Assembly: GCA_022447275.1 (NCBI GenBank)
Contig: JAKVBK010000026.1
Location: 1-42,448, forward strand
Reading direction: 5' to 3'
DNA length: 42,448 nucleotides
DNA from: Oceanicola sp.
GTDB lineage: Bacteria; Pseudomonadota; Alphaproteobacteria; Rhodobacterales; Rhodobacteraceae
Within the stretch, counting starts at the first letter, position 1. Every line of letters begins with the position of its first letter. The notes under the pieces are model-generated. The model was not told where the DNA came from and ran no database searches. It worked only from the letters and a program-made list of their open reading frames with translations. Both the position numbers and the translations under genes were made by a program. Positions 1-8,480 of this stretch are shown piece after piece.

Positions 1-191
1 AGACAGAAATTAAATTGTGCGGCACCAAGTACTGCGCAAACATGGCACAATAGCCGGAGCAGCAGAACGCCAAATACACTTTCGAAATCACAGCTTGGAT
101 GGCAATCTAGCAGCAATCCAGCACCGAGATCTTAAAATACCATGGTGTAGGGCAATAAAAAATCGCAATTCAGACGCAACCCTTGCTCGGT
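1..191. other. Intergenic or flanking sequence at the window edge
   Basis: No reading frame here resembles a known family. The open frame that enters from this side on the plus strand runs antisense into the MATE gene and looks like a shadow. The stretch is visibly more AT-rich than the genes that follow. It lies downstream of the MATE stop codon and may hold its terminator, but I see no convincing hairpin with a T tract. Confidence 0.4.
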
Positions 192-1592
192 TCAACACCA
201 AAAATGGGAGGAATATCTCAACTCGGGGAGGGAATGCTGCCAGAAGCGATGCATCAGCAGCACAGCCGCTACAGACAATCCAAGAATCAGGCCGGCCCAA
301 ATGCCAACGCCGCCCCATTCCAGCCTGAACCCCAATAGATAACTCACGGGCAGGCCAACACACCAATATGCAAAAGCTGCCTGTAGCATGGGTATGCGCG
401 TGTCTTGCACACCGCGCAACATACCCAAAGCCATGACTTGCAGCCCATCCGCCAGCTGAAACAATGCCGCCATGGCCAGAAGGGTTGTTCCAAGGGCAAG
501 GATCGCATCACGCTGAAGGTCTTCCGGATCAATAAAAGAGCCAATCAGCAGCTCAGGGAAAAGGACAAACACCACCATCGTGAGCAGCGCAAACGCCACT
601 GAAACGACAATCGCAGCGCGCCCACCCTGTGCCAAACCTTCGGGATCTCTGCGCCCCAAGGCGCGCCCTGCCCGTACCGTAGCTCCGTTGGAAATGCCCA
701 TGTGAAACATGAAGGTGGCCGAGGCAATCTGGATTGCGATGCCGTGGGCCGCGACAGGCACGGTCCCGAGGCTGCCCATCATCAAGGTGGAGGCCAAAAA
801 GAGCCCGCTTTCGCTGAAATTTGTCAGACCGATTGGCCATCCCAAGTGAAACACCTTGCCCATAGCTGCGATGTCCGGGCGCCAGAGCCTGTGAAACAGC
901 GCATGTTCGGGAAACATCCTGCGTGCGTAGACAATCAGCAAAACGAAAGAGGCCGCCTGAACGATGACAGACCCAAGAGCAGCCCCCCGCAGGCCCAGTT
1001 CGGGCAGCCCAAAGTTGCCAAAAATCAATCCGTAATTGACAACGGCATTGATCGCCGCAGCGGTCAACGTAACCCACAGGACAACGTTGGTTTTTTCCAG
1101 AGCCGCAAGATAGCTTTTCAGCACCATCACCCCGAGCGCTGCCGGCAAGCCCCACATGGCGATGCGCAGATACTCTTGCGCAGCGTTTGCCAGCTCTGCA
1201 GGCTGCCCCAAAAGCTGCAGGATCGGCGCTGAAAACATCATGGCGGGCAAAGCGAGTACGGCAAAACCGAAGCTCAGCCAAAGACCCATCCGCGTTGCAC
1301 GCCGCAAGGCAATCTGATCTTCGCGCTCTGCGGCCTCTGCCACAAGTGGCATGACCGCCCAACCAAACCCGGACCCGACCAAAAATAAATTGAAAAACCA
1401 AGCGGTTCCCAACACGGCAGCCGCCAATGCATCCACCGAATACCAGCCCAGCATGACGGTATCGGTGACCGAAATCGCGATCTGAGCCAGATGGCCGCCT
1501 GTCAAAGGCAGTCCCAACACGAGCAACGCGCGAATGTTGGGCATCAAGGAATGTCGGGGGTCCCTGTCAGAGGGCGTCGATGGGCTGGCCAT
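192..1592 (-). CDS. MATE family multidrug/cation antiporter (NorM-like)
   Basis: This is a multidrug and toxin extrusion protein of the inner membrane, a family that exports cationic drugs or dyes in exchange for Na+ or H+. About 466 residues give some 12 hydrophobic segments in two MatE halves. The first contains the family-typical stretch DTVMLGWYSVDALAA. The second half carries the matching MMGSLGTVPVAAHGIAIQ. The reading frame stays open to a GTG at 1697 with a GAGGGG ribosome site, but that extension does not resemble MATE proteins. An ATG at 1592 or 1544 gives the usual length, so the start is uncertain. The gene stands alone on the minus strand and the substrate cannot be read from sequence. 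Confidence 0.88.
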   Translation of the reverse strand: MASPSTPSDRDPRHSLMPNIRALLVLGLPLTGGHLAQIAISVTDTVMLGWYSVDALAAAVLGTAWFFNLFLVGSGFGWAVMPLVAEAAEREDQIALRRATRMGLWLSFGFAVLALPAMMFSAPILQLLGQPAELANAAQEYLRIAMWGLPAALGVMVLKSYLAALEKTNVVLWVTLTAAAINAVVNYGLIFGNFGLPELGLRGAALGSVIVQAASFVLLIVYARRMFPEHALFHRLWRPDIAAMGKVFHLGWPIGLTNFSESGLFLASTLMMGSLGTVPVAAHGIAIQIASATFMFHMGISNGATVRAGRALGRRDPEGLAQGGRAAIVVSVAFALLTMVVFVLFPELLIGSFIDPEDLQRDAILALGTTLLAMAALFQLADGLQVMALGMLRGVQDTRIPMLQAAFAYWCVGLPVSYLLGFRLEWGGVGIWAGLILGLSVAAVLLMHRFWQHSLPELRYSSHFWC

Positions 1593-1877
1593 GCACAGCG
1601 GGTATCTCGGCACAACAATCGTTGCAAGCGAAATGGGCGGATTGGCTGAACCTGACGCCTTGGTGTTCGGCCATTCCCCGGTCGCACGGCGCGTCACGGC
1701 TCAGGCCCCCTCTCTTTGGAAAAAGCCCCGCTGCTGCGCAGTGCCTGCGCCCTCATCTAAAAGTAGTTTTCAGGTCCGTTACAAAAGGCGTAATGTTGGT
1801 GCGCAACTCCGGCTCTGCCCGAAACGGGGCCCAACCACAGGGTATCTGGGGGCGAGCCTTTGACATGGAGCACCAGG

Positions 1878-2933
1878 CTATTGGCGTGGGAGCGGCAGAT
1901 CTGCGGCGTTGCGCGCAACCTCCTCTTCCAAACCTTGGGAATAGATTGTCGCTTGCCGACGCCCGGCAAACTTGGACGCGTAAAGCGCAGTATCTGCCTT
2001 GTGCACGAGATCTGCGGCGGTATCGCTATGTGCGCCCTGCGCCACCGCAATCCCTATGCTGGCGGAGATTTCACAGGCCTGCTTTCCAAACGGCAAAGGT
2101 TCTTCGATATGCGCGATCATCCGGCCGGCAACGTCCAGCAGACTGCCCACGTCTACGAAGCGCACAAACAGGATGGAAAACTCGTCCCCTCCGACGCGCG
2201 CAACCAGATCACTGGCGCGTGTTTCCTTTTTGAGGACCGCCGCGACCTTTGCCAAAACAGCATCCCCGGCAGCATGGCCCAGCGTGTCATTCACTGCCTT
2301 GAAGAAATCCAGATCGATTTGCATCACGGCGAAGGGCGCACCGTTTTCGATGCAGCGCATCAGGGCAGCATCGAAAGCGCGCCTGTTTGCCAACCCTGTC
2401 AAACCATCCGAAAGCGCCTCGGCTTCTGCACGCTGCTTATCGCCCTGCAGACGCATGTTGAGTTTGCGCTGTTCTTCTTGGGCGGCCGATTTCGCCTCGA
2501 TCAAAAAGAGCATCTCAATGGTGAGGTCTGTGCAGGCGAAATCCCCACAGGTCAGATGAAAATGCTCAACCGCCGATGTCACCGCGTAGCCAAAAGACAG
2601 GTTAAGCAGTGCTCCGCCATCATGGGTTGGAACGCACAGACCTTTCATCGGGATCTCTGGCTCTGTGGCAAGTCGAAATCGAACTTGGCCCCCATCTGCA
2701 GCCCGCAAGCCGGCAAGATCCTGAATGCCACGGGGCTGCAAAACCCCCATCAATGCCTTGAAGCCCAGCCCCTCTAGCGGCACGGGAGAGACCTGACCCA
2801 GCGTGGGCCCCACATGGACCACATGGCCATCGGCTGCGATTTGCAGATGCATGGGCATCAGCCTGTCCAAGGCAGCCGGTGCCAGCAAGGCAGCCCCCAT
2901 CAGCGCCTGCGCATCAAGCCTCGGCAACGCCAT
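1878..2933 (-). CDS. HNOBA-like sensor domain fused to GGDEF diguanylate cyclase
   Basis: Predicted cytosolic diguanylate cyclase making c-di-GMP from two GTP. Residues about 20-145 resemble the HNOBA (H-NOX-associated, PAS-like) domain, including the LDRLMPMHLQIAADG start and the DFACTDLTIEMLFLIEAKSA end. A short helical linker (about 146-172) follows, then a GGDEF domain (173-332). The active-site GGDEF is at 248-252, metal-binding Asp lies in the IDLDFFK segment, and an RxxD inhibitory site is at 239-242, so product inhibition is likely. There is no EAL domain. The start codon overlaps the stop of the upstream H-NOX-like gene by one base (TAATG), implying coupled translation and a sensor/effector pair. 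The family relation is recognised from motifs only; cyclase activity is inferred from intact residues. Confidence 0.9.
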   Translation of the reverse strand: MALPRLDAQALMGAALLAPAALDRLMPMHLQIAADGHVVHVGPTLGQVSPVPLEGLGFKALMGVLQPRGIQDLAGLRAADGGQVRFRLATEPEIPMKGLCVPTHDGGALLNLSFGYAVTSAVEHFHLTCGDFACTDLTIEMLFLIEAKSAAQEEQRKLNMRLQGDKQRAEAEALSDGLTGLANRRAFDAALMRCIENGAPFAVMQIDLDFFKAVNDTLGHAAGDAVLAKVAAVLKKETRASDLVARVGGDEFSILFVRFVDVGSLLDVAGRMIAHIEEPLPFGKQACEISASIGIAVAQGAHSDTAADLVHKADTALYASKFAGRRQATIYSQGLEEEVARNAADLPLPRQ

Positions 2934-3526
2934 TAGTTTGCTCCCCCGGCCCCAAGCGAAAAGGCATTGCCTTCCGCAAAGGACAGCGCGGCCAGATGTA
3001 ATTCAATGAAACCATCAGTTCCGCCAACAGGATCATGCCCTTCCATCAGAACCAACGCGCCATAATCATCCGCCAAGGCCCGCATCGCACCGCAGATAAC
3101 CCAGATGAATTCCGCATGCGCACCCCGCACCCACAGGCAAAATTGTCCGTTTCCCCTTTCCTCCAGTTCGAGGCGCGGAAACTCCAAATCGGGCACAGCC
3201 AGTTTTACACGTTCCGGCAAATCATCCAGCGATGCCAGAAAATCCCCAAAGCTATCGCCGCTAAAACGCAGCAATCGGCGGATCGCCTTTGTGTTCGAAT
3301 GGGTAACCAGATAGGTGCCCACGTCTTCTAAAACCGCCTCGCGGGGCTTGTTGAGACGCTGAGAAATCGCCTCTAAAACCGCGTGGGTAAGCCGATCATC
3401 ATAGTGCAGCATGGATTCAAATGTTGCAGGCTCCAGCCCCGCGCAGCGCGCCACATCCTCCCACGCCATTTGGCCGTAAGTATCGCGCACAAAGCACTCA
3501 ATAGATCGATTTACCAGGCCGTGCAT
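2933..3526 (-). CDS. H-NOX-fold (heme NO-binding-like) protein lacking heme-ligand residues
   Basis: The N-terminus MHGLVNRSIECFVRDTYG and the following W-x-x-V and LEDVGTYL patterns are typical of bacterial H-NOX proteins, which bind heme and sense NO. In the region where H-NOX proteins carry the proximal heme His (LHxRV), this one reads SLDDLPERVKL: the position is Pro, codon CCG, at residue 104 from this start. The downstream YxSxR heme-propionate motif also seems absent (LWVRGAHAEF). Canonical heme binding is therefore doubtful. The gene is coupled by a one-base overlap to the HNOBA-GGDEF cyclase, the usual H-NOX partner arrangement. An upstream ATG at 3562 is possible, but the one at 3526 matches the family N-terminus and has GGGGAC nearby. 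The ligand is unknown. Confidence 0.82.
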   Translation of the reverse strand: MHGLVNRSIECFVRDTYGQMAWEDVARCAGLEPATFESMLHYDDRLTHAVLEAISQRLNKPREAVLEDVGTYLVTHSNTKAIRRLLRFSGDSFGDFLASLDDLPERVKLAVPDLEFPRLELEERGNGQFCLWVRGAHAEFIWVICGAMRALADDYGALVLMEGHDPVGGTDGFIELHLAALSFAEGNAFSLGAGGAN

Positions 3527-3601
3527 GATGTCCCCAACTGCGATGTAGCTGTTGTGGCTCATCCGGGGTTAATATCCCGCCAAAGTTCTGCAGGTGTCTA
3601 A

Positions 3602-3616
3602 AAACTGAAGCAGTTT
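3602..3616 (-). terminator. Possible weak intrinsic terminator after the MttB-family gene
   Basis: A 6-bp inverted repeat (AAACTG, loop, CAGTTT) lies downstream of the methyltransferase stop and is followed on the minus strand by a short run of T. The stem is short and AT-rich, so this is only a candidate. Confidence 0.25.
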
Positions 3617-3648
3617 ATTGGCTCGCGCCTGTCAAATCCCAAGCACCT

Positions 3649-5238
3649 TCAGAAATCCGTTGGGGCGCCCCCTTCCGCTTTGCGGCGCGCGACAAAATCA
3701 GCCAGCGCATCGCGCACGGCTATGTCCATCGGTGGTGGCTCAAAACTGTTCACAATCTCTTTCCACATCCGGTGCGCCCGATCAGCTGTCCAGACATTGC
3801 CCGCCAAATCAAAGGCCTCAAAGTTCGACCAATCTGACACAAAGGGTTGATAGAAGGCCGTTTCGTACCGCTCCTGAGTATGCTCACAGCCGAAATAGTG
3901 GCCGTTGGGGCCAACCTCAGCCACTGTGTCAACCGCAAGGCTGCCGGGATCCGTCGCCGTGATAGCCGGATCGAAATACCTTTGGATCATCTGCAACACT
4001 TCGCAATCCATCACGAATTTTGCCGGGCTTGCAATGAGACCGCCCTCGAGCCAGCCCGCCGCATGATAGACGACATGTGTGCCAGACTGGACCGCAGACC
4101 AGAGCGCGTTCGATGTCTCCCACATGGCCTGCCCATCGGGCACATTGGCCGCGCAGGAGCCCGATGCCCGCATCGGCAGCCCATAAAACCGCGCCATTTG
4201 GCCTGTCATTTGAGTGGCCCGCATATATTCCGGCGTTCCAAAGGCAGGCGCGCCGGTTTTCATATCCACATTTGAGGTGAACGTGCCAATGACGCAGGGG
4301 CATCCCGGCCGCACCCACTGAAACAGCGCAATCGCACACAGAGCCTCCGCCAGCGATAGAGCAACCGCACCGGCCATTGTCACCGGCGCCATCGCACCGG
4401 CCAGCGTGAAGGGGGTGACGAACACTGCCTGTCCCCGGCGCACCATGCGCAAACAGCCGTCAATCATCGGCCAATCATGTTTGAGCGGTGAGGTTGAATT
4501 GATGTTGGTGTAAAGACGCGGCTCGGCCTCAAAGGCCTCATGGGACAGTTCAGAGGCAATCCGCACCATTTCCATGACATCTTCAACGCGCTCAGGCCCA
4601 AGACTATAGGCATGGGCCACCTTGTCGGTCAGCGTGAGTTTGTCGAACAGCACGTCGAGATGGCGGACAGAGGCGTGCACATCGACGGGCTCGACGGGAT
4701 ATCCCCCGGCGAAATGCATGCAATTGAAATATTGGGTGAGCTTGAGCAAATCGGCGCATTGCGCCCGTGTTCCGGGCACCTTCCCAGTATCGGCATCCCA
4801 GTAATTCGGCGGTGAAGAGACATTTCCAAACAAGATCGTCTTTCCGCCCACGTGCAATTTACGGGCGGGATTGCGCGGCGTGATTGTGAATTCCGATGGG
4901 GCATGGCCGACCATCTCCATCACCCAGTCACGCCCCATCCTGACATTGCTGCCCTCCACGGTGCAGCCGGCTTGCGCAAACAGCGCAAGCGCTTCCTCAT
5001 TCAGAAATTCGATCCCTGTTTCTTCGAGGATGCGCATGGCGGCATCATGGATCGCCAGAACCCCTTCTTCGGTCAATGGCTCAGTTGGACGATCAATGTT
5101 TTCCGGCAAGTGCCAAGGCATTTGTGAAATGACCTCTGGCGCTGTGCGCCGCACATTGCCGGCCCGCCCACCTGACCGCCGACGACGGGCTGGCTTTGCG
5201 CGTGCTGCGTCAGGGGATGTCGAGGCGGTTTCAGTCAT
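3649..5238 (-). CDS. Trimethylamine methyltransferase (MttB) superfamily protein, non-pyrrolysine type
   Basis: This 529-residue cytosolic protein matches the MttB superfamily over almost its whole length, after a basic N-terminal stretch of about 35 residues. Characterised members transfer methyl groups from methylamines or quaternary amines such as glycine betaine to a corrinoid protein. The frame runs through without an internal amber codon, so it is the non-pyrrolysine type, whose substrates are mostly quaternary amines or unknown. Conserved-looking Gly-rich segments such as GSCAANVPDGQAMWE lie in the C-terminal half. The start has a clean AAGGAG site 7 bases upstream. No corrinoid protein or reactivase gene is present in the window, so the partner must be elsewhere or the role differs. 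The substrate is not assignable. Confidence 0.88.
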   Translation of the reverse strand: MTETASTSPDAARAKPARRRRSGGRAGNVRRTAPEVISQMPWHLPENIDRPTEPLTEEGVLAIHDAAMRILEETGIEFLNEEALALFAQAGCTVEGSNVRMGRDWVMEMVGHAPSEFTITPRNPARKLHVGGKTILFGNVSSPPNYWDADTGKVPGTRAQCADLLKLTQYFNCMHFAGGYPVEPVDVHASVRHLDVLFDKLTLTDKVAHAYSLGPERVEDVMEMVRIASELSHEAFEAEPRLYTNINSTSPLKHDWPMIDGCLRMVRRGQAVFVTPFTLAGAMAPVTMAGAVALSLAEALCAIALFQWVRPGCPCVIGTFTSNVDMKTGAPAFGTPEYMRATQMTGQMARFYGLPMRASGSCAANVPDGQAMWETSNALWSAVQSGTHVVYHAAGWLEGGLIASPAKFVMDCEVLQMIQRYFDPAITATDPGSLAVDTVAEVGPNGHYFGCEHTQERYETAFYQPFVSDWSNFEAFDLAGNVWTADRAHRMWKEIVNSFEPPPMDIAVRDALADFVARRKAEGGAPTDF

Positions 5239-5347
5239 TGTCGTCTCCTTGCGGTAGACTCAGCCTGACAGCCTTGCACTCAATCCACTTGCCCGATTCC
5301 GACAAAAAATGGTCAACTCGGCCCCGCTTGAGCGCCACCCTCAGGGA

Positions 5348-6055
5348 TCAGATGTCATCCAGCCAACGCGGAATCTCGCCAATATCCCGCAGCACGACAT
5401 CCGCATGGGGCGAAAGTTCCTCCCGGGGGGCAACACCCGTCAGAACACCAATCCCAACCATGCCCGCGGCATGGGCTGCGTGCAGGTCATGTGTGCTGTC
5501 GCCGACCATGGCAATTTCCTGCGGAGCAAGGCCCATCTGCTCTGCAAATGCCAAAAGTTGGCCGGGTTCAGGTTTGCCTCCATAGCCACTGTCAAAGCCT
5601 ACGATAAAATCAAATAAATGGGTGACATTGGCCCTGCCAATATGGGCGCGTGCCCCGGCTTCACTGTCATTGGTTGCGACACCCAGGGCCAAACCTCTTT
5701 CACGCAATCCCGTAAGATAAGGCTCCAACGGAACTGCCGGAACCAGTGGCGCCCGCACCACCGAACGCTCCATCAGGGACAAAATCTCAGCACGTGACAC
5801 GTCTGGCACGCTGCCACAAACGAGTTCCAGCACCTCATCCTGCGTGCCGGCAATCACCGGGCTTTCTGGCGCAAAGCTTGCGGTGTCGAGGTCAAGCCAG
5901 ACAGCCTGCGCGAGCTTCTCCATACGGCCCGGCACCCCCTCTGAAAGCTCTGTGATAAAGGAAACGGCCCAGGCGCCCCAAGTGCCCTGAAAATCAAACA
6001 GCGTACCATCTTTATCGAAAAGCAGGCCCTTGAGCGGGCGGGCAGGATTATTCAT
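5348..6055 (-). CDS. HAD-superfamily phosphatase (phosphoglycolate phosphatase-like)
   Basis: A 235-residue hydrolase of the haloacid dehalogenase superfamily. Motif I is FDKDGT with nucleophile and acid/base Asp14 and Asp16. Motif II falls near VATNDS, the motif III Lys is in GGKPEPGQ, and motif IV is MVGDSTHDL. The helical cap between motifs I and II fits the Gph/PGP subgroup, which dephosphorylates 2-phosphoglycolate or other small phosphoesters. The start at 6055 is chosen because the domain begins a few residues in and the longer frame reads antisense-like sequence. The start lies one base after the stop of the DUF3572 gene, so the two form an operon. The substrate is not determinable. 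Confidence 0.87.
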   Translation of the reverse strand: MNNPARPLKGLLFDKDGTLFDFQGTWGAWAVSFITELSEGVPGRMEKLAQAVWLDLDTASFAPESPVIAGTQDEVLELVCGSVPDVSRAEILSLMERSVVRAPLVPAVPLEPYLTGLRERGLALGVATNDSEAGARAHIGRANVTHLFDFIVGFDSGYGGKPEPGQLLAFAEQMGLAPQEIAMVGDSTHDLHAAHAAGMVGIGVLTGVAPREELSPHADVVLRDIGEIPRWLDDI

Positions 6056-6056
6056 C

Positions 6057-6335
6057 TCATGTCCAATGGGGGTCTGCGCCGCCTGGGAGGGCGCCGCGCG
6101 CTTGCAGCACGGTTTCAGGTTGGATCGAGGCCGCAGTGGCAAAACCCATGATCCAGGCATCATCCATGAGGATGAAATCCAGCACAGCAGCCAGCACTTC
6201 AGGATCTTGTGCCCGTTCGCGCAAATCGCTGTGCGTCACACCCCCGGCGCCGAGGAAAACGCCAAGAAGATCTTCCTCTGCCGCCAGCCAACCCAAGGCC
6301 TGCAATGCGAGGATTTCCGCCTGTCCCTGTGTCAT
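6057..6335 (-). CDS. DUF3572 family protein
   Basis: A 92-residue protein that matches the alphaproteobacterial DUF3572 family: ALQALGWLAAEEDLLGVFLGAGG near the N-terminus and VLDFILMDDAWIMGF in the middle. The function is unknown. It appears soluble, with no signal peptide or membrane segment. The frame continues upstream, but the family starts at this Met (MTQGQAEILALQALGW), just after the sequence shared with the divergent response-regulator promoter region. It is immediately followed by the HAD phosphatase with a one-base gap, so the pair is probably co-transcribed. Confidence 0.85.
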   Translation of the reverse strand: MTQGQAEILALQALGWLAAEEDLLGVFLGAGGVTHSDLRERAQDPEVLAAVLDFILMDDAWIMGFATAASIQPETVLQARGALPGGADPHWT

Positions 6336-6482
6336 TTTTCCGCCTATTGAATACCTTAAACGGTTTGGTTTCGCGTTTGGAAAGGTTTTCTTAACCATCG
6401 TCGCGCATGTGTTAAGGAGTAACAGCGCATTGGGCAAGTCTGCGGCGTAACGCAGGGCTTGGGGGGCGCGCAGGGAGCGAGA

Positions 6483-7892
6483 ATGCCAGGCCGTATACTC
6501 ATAGTTGATGACGTCGCGACCAACAGGGTGATCCTGCGCGTCAAGCTTTCTGCAGCCAGGTATCATGTACTTGAAGCCGCCGATGGGATCGAAGCCCTTG
6601 AGATTGCACGCAGAGAAAAGCCAGATCTGATCCTGATGGACCTGTCCATGCCTGGGATGGATGGCTTGGAAGTGTGCCGGAACCTCAAGGCAACGGCTGA
6701 ATGCGCCAAGATCCCCGTTGTCATTTTTTCTGCCTATCGTGAAACCCGGATCAAGCTGCGCGCCCTCGAGGCCGGTGCAGAAGAGTTCATGTCGAAACCC
6801 TTCGATGAGATCGCATTGATGGCCCGCATTCGGAGCTTACTGCGCGCCCGCCACATTGCGCAGGAACTGTCTTTGCGCGACGGCACCTCTCGCGCACTTG
6901 GCCTCGCCGAAGCGGGCGCTGACGGTCTGGATGTGCCGGGCAGCATTGCCTTAGTGGCCGGCGAAAATCAGGAAAGTGACGCCTGGCGCAAGCTGCTGCA
7001 GCCCCTTGTGCACCACAAGGTCAAGACCATGAGCATCGAAGAGGCGCTGTCCGGTGACACTGGCGCTGATCTGTACATGATTGCCTGCGATATGTCGGGC
7101 TCTGGCGATGGGCTGCAGTTGATCCCCGAACTCCGGGCCCGGGAAGAAACCCGACATTCAGCAATCGTTGTGCAGTTGGGCGAGAACTCGCGGTCACAGG
7201 CCGCAATGGCCCTTGATCTTGGGGCCTCCGATATCCTCATTGCCCCGCTGGACCCCGAAGAGATGGCGCTGCGTTTGTCGACCCATTTGCGCCGCAAACA
7301 TGATGCAGACCGTCTGCGCCGGAAAGTGGCGGACGGGCTGCAAATGGCTGTCACAGATCCTTTGACGGGCCTTTATAACCGGAGATATGCGATGTCGCAC
7401 CTGACGCGGGTGCGTGAACATGCCCGCCGCGAAGGCCGCAGCTTCGCTGTGATGATGTTGGATCTGGACAATTTCAAGCTGGTCAATGACACCCACGGCC
7501 ATGCGGCGGGTGATCTGGTGCTGCGCTCGGTTGCCGAACGTATCGCGAGCAATCTGCGCGGCGTTGATCTGCTGGCACGCATCGGGGGCGAAGAGTTCCT
7601 TGCAGTCTTGCCGGATTGTTCTGCCGAAGATGCGGCGCGCGCAGCCGAACGCCTAAGGGCAACGGTGGAGGCGACGCCGGTACCGGTCGGTCTAGGTTCT
7701 GAAGGCAAGCCTTTGCTGGTCCAGCAAACGGTTTCCATTGGCGTTGTCGCTGTCGGACCATATGGCGACACAGATACCCGTTTGATGATTTGCCGGTCTG
7801 AAGACGCCTTGCTCGAGCAGGCGGACCGCGCTCTCTATCGTGCGAAACTGTCTGGCCGAAACAGTGTGACAGTTGGCCAGATGGCTGCCTGA
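6483..7892 (+). CDS. pleD: PleD-like response regulator: REC-REC-GGDEF diguanylate cyclase
   Basis: A 469-residue protein with the PleD architecture. The first receiver domain (about 3-122) has acidic residues DD at 9-10, phospho-acceptor Asp53 in LILMDLSMPG and Lys105 in MSKPF. A second receiver-like domain (about 153-275) is less conserved. The GGDEF domain (about 285-465) has GGEEF at 368-372 and an RxxD inhibitory site (RGVD) nine residues before it. Phosphorylation of Asp53 would be expected to drive dimerisation and c-di-GMP synthesis, as in Caulobacter PleD. The start at 6483 has GGGAG six bases upstream; a TTG further upstream is less likely. It diverges from the DUF3572 operon. No cognate kinase is adjacent. 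Confidence 0.93.
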   Translation: MPGRILIVDDVATNRVILRVKLSAARYHVLEAADGIEALEIARREKPDLILMDLSMPGMDGLEVCRNLKATAECAKIPVVIFSAYRETRIKLRALEAGAEEFMSKPFDEIALMARIRSLLRARHIAQELSLRDGTSRALGLAEAGADGLDVPGSIALVAGENQESDAWRKLLQPLVHHKVKTMSIEEALSGDTGADLYMIACDMSGSGDGLQLIPELRAREETRHSAIVVQLGENSRSQAAMALDLGASDILIAPLDPEEMALRLSTHLRRKHDADRLRRKVADGLQMAVTDPLTGLYNRRYAMSHLTRVREHARREGRSFAVMMLDLDNFKLVNDTHGHAAGDLVLRSVAERIASNLRGVDLLARIGGEEFLAVLPDCSAEDAARAAERLRATVEATPVPVGLGSEGKPLLVQQTVSIGVVAVGPYGDTDTRLMICRSEDALLEQADRALYRAKLSGRNSVTVGQMAA

Positions 7893-7971
7893 GCGAAACG
7901 CGTACTTCGGCGCAGCTTCAAAATAAGCAAATTGTCTGCGCTCGGATCAGGGGTCGGTTAGCAGAACAGAT

Positions 7972-8478
7972 CTAATCGCGCGGAGCACGCGGTCCCTTGC
8001 GTGCTTTCATGTTCGCAACGATCCGGTCTGCAAAGGCGGCCCGTTCCGCATCGCTCATTCTCGCCACATGCATCGAAAGGATTTCAAAGCCCTGCTTCTG
8101 AATGCCCGCGACGGCTGAAACATGCTGCTGCAAGGCCGCCTCAAAGCGCGCCGGATCAAAAGGTACGGAACGCAAGGCTTCTGTGGCCTCCACCAAACTA
8201 CCGCGCAGGTTGCGACTGCTTGCGCGCAGCCCCGGGCGACGCGCGCGCAAGTCAGGGCCAAGAGCTGCAAGATCGTCGGCCGTAAGCGCTCTTTCAAAAG
8301 GCCCGACGCCGAGTTGACGGATTGATCTGTCCGGCCCCTTGCGGCGATCTTCATTCAGGAATGAGCCAACAACCACCCCAAGCACCAGCAGGTTCAACGC
8401 AAGGCTTGCAATCAGCAGCACGCGCAAACGCTGCGATGGGCGCGGCGGCTGGGCAGCCGGTTCGACAGGATCAGCCAT
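7972..8478 (-). CDS. Periplasmic metal-sensor-like protein (Spy/CpxP/CnrX type)
   Basis: 168 residues: a short Pro-rich cytosolic start, one membrane anchor (about 19-41), then a helical periplasmic domain rich in Arg, Leu and Glu. It contains LRGSLVEATEALRSVPFDP and a C-terminal MSDAERAAFADRI segment, as in the Metal_resist/Spy family. It is the last gene of an apparent sigma/anti-sigma operon; its start lies two bases after the anti-sigma stop. In Cupriavidus CnrYXH a membrane-anchored protein of this fold (CnrX) senses Ni/Co and acts through anti-sigma CnrY on sigma CnrH. A similar role is inferred here from fold and order. The metal or stress signal is unknown. Confidence 0.8.
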   Translation of the reverse strand: MADPVEPAAQPPRPSQRLRVLLIASLALNLLVLGVVVGSFLNEDRRKGPDRSIRQLGVGPFERALTADDLAALGPDLRARRPGLRASSRNLRGSLVEATEALRSVPFDPARFEAALQQHVSAVAGIQKQGFEILSMHVARMSDAERAAFADRIVANMKARKGPRAPRD

Positions 8479-8480
8479 GT

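Noticed and set aside
3649-5238. A pyrrolysine-containing trimethylamine methyltransferase
   Set aside because: The gene has no in-frame amber codon.
6336-6482. Possible CtrA box (TTAA-N7-TTAA) in the pleD upstream region
   Set aside because: TTAA motifs occur near 6387 and 6412, but their spacing does not fit seven bases.
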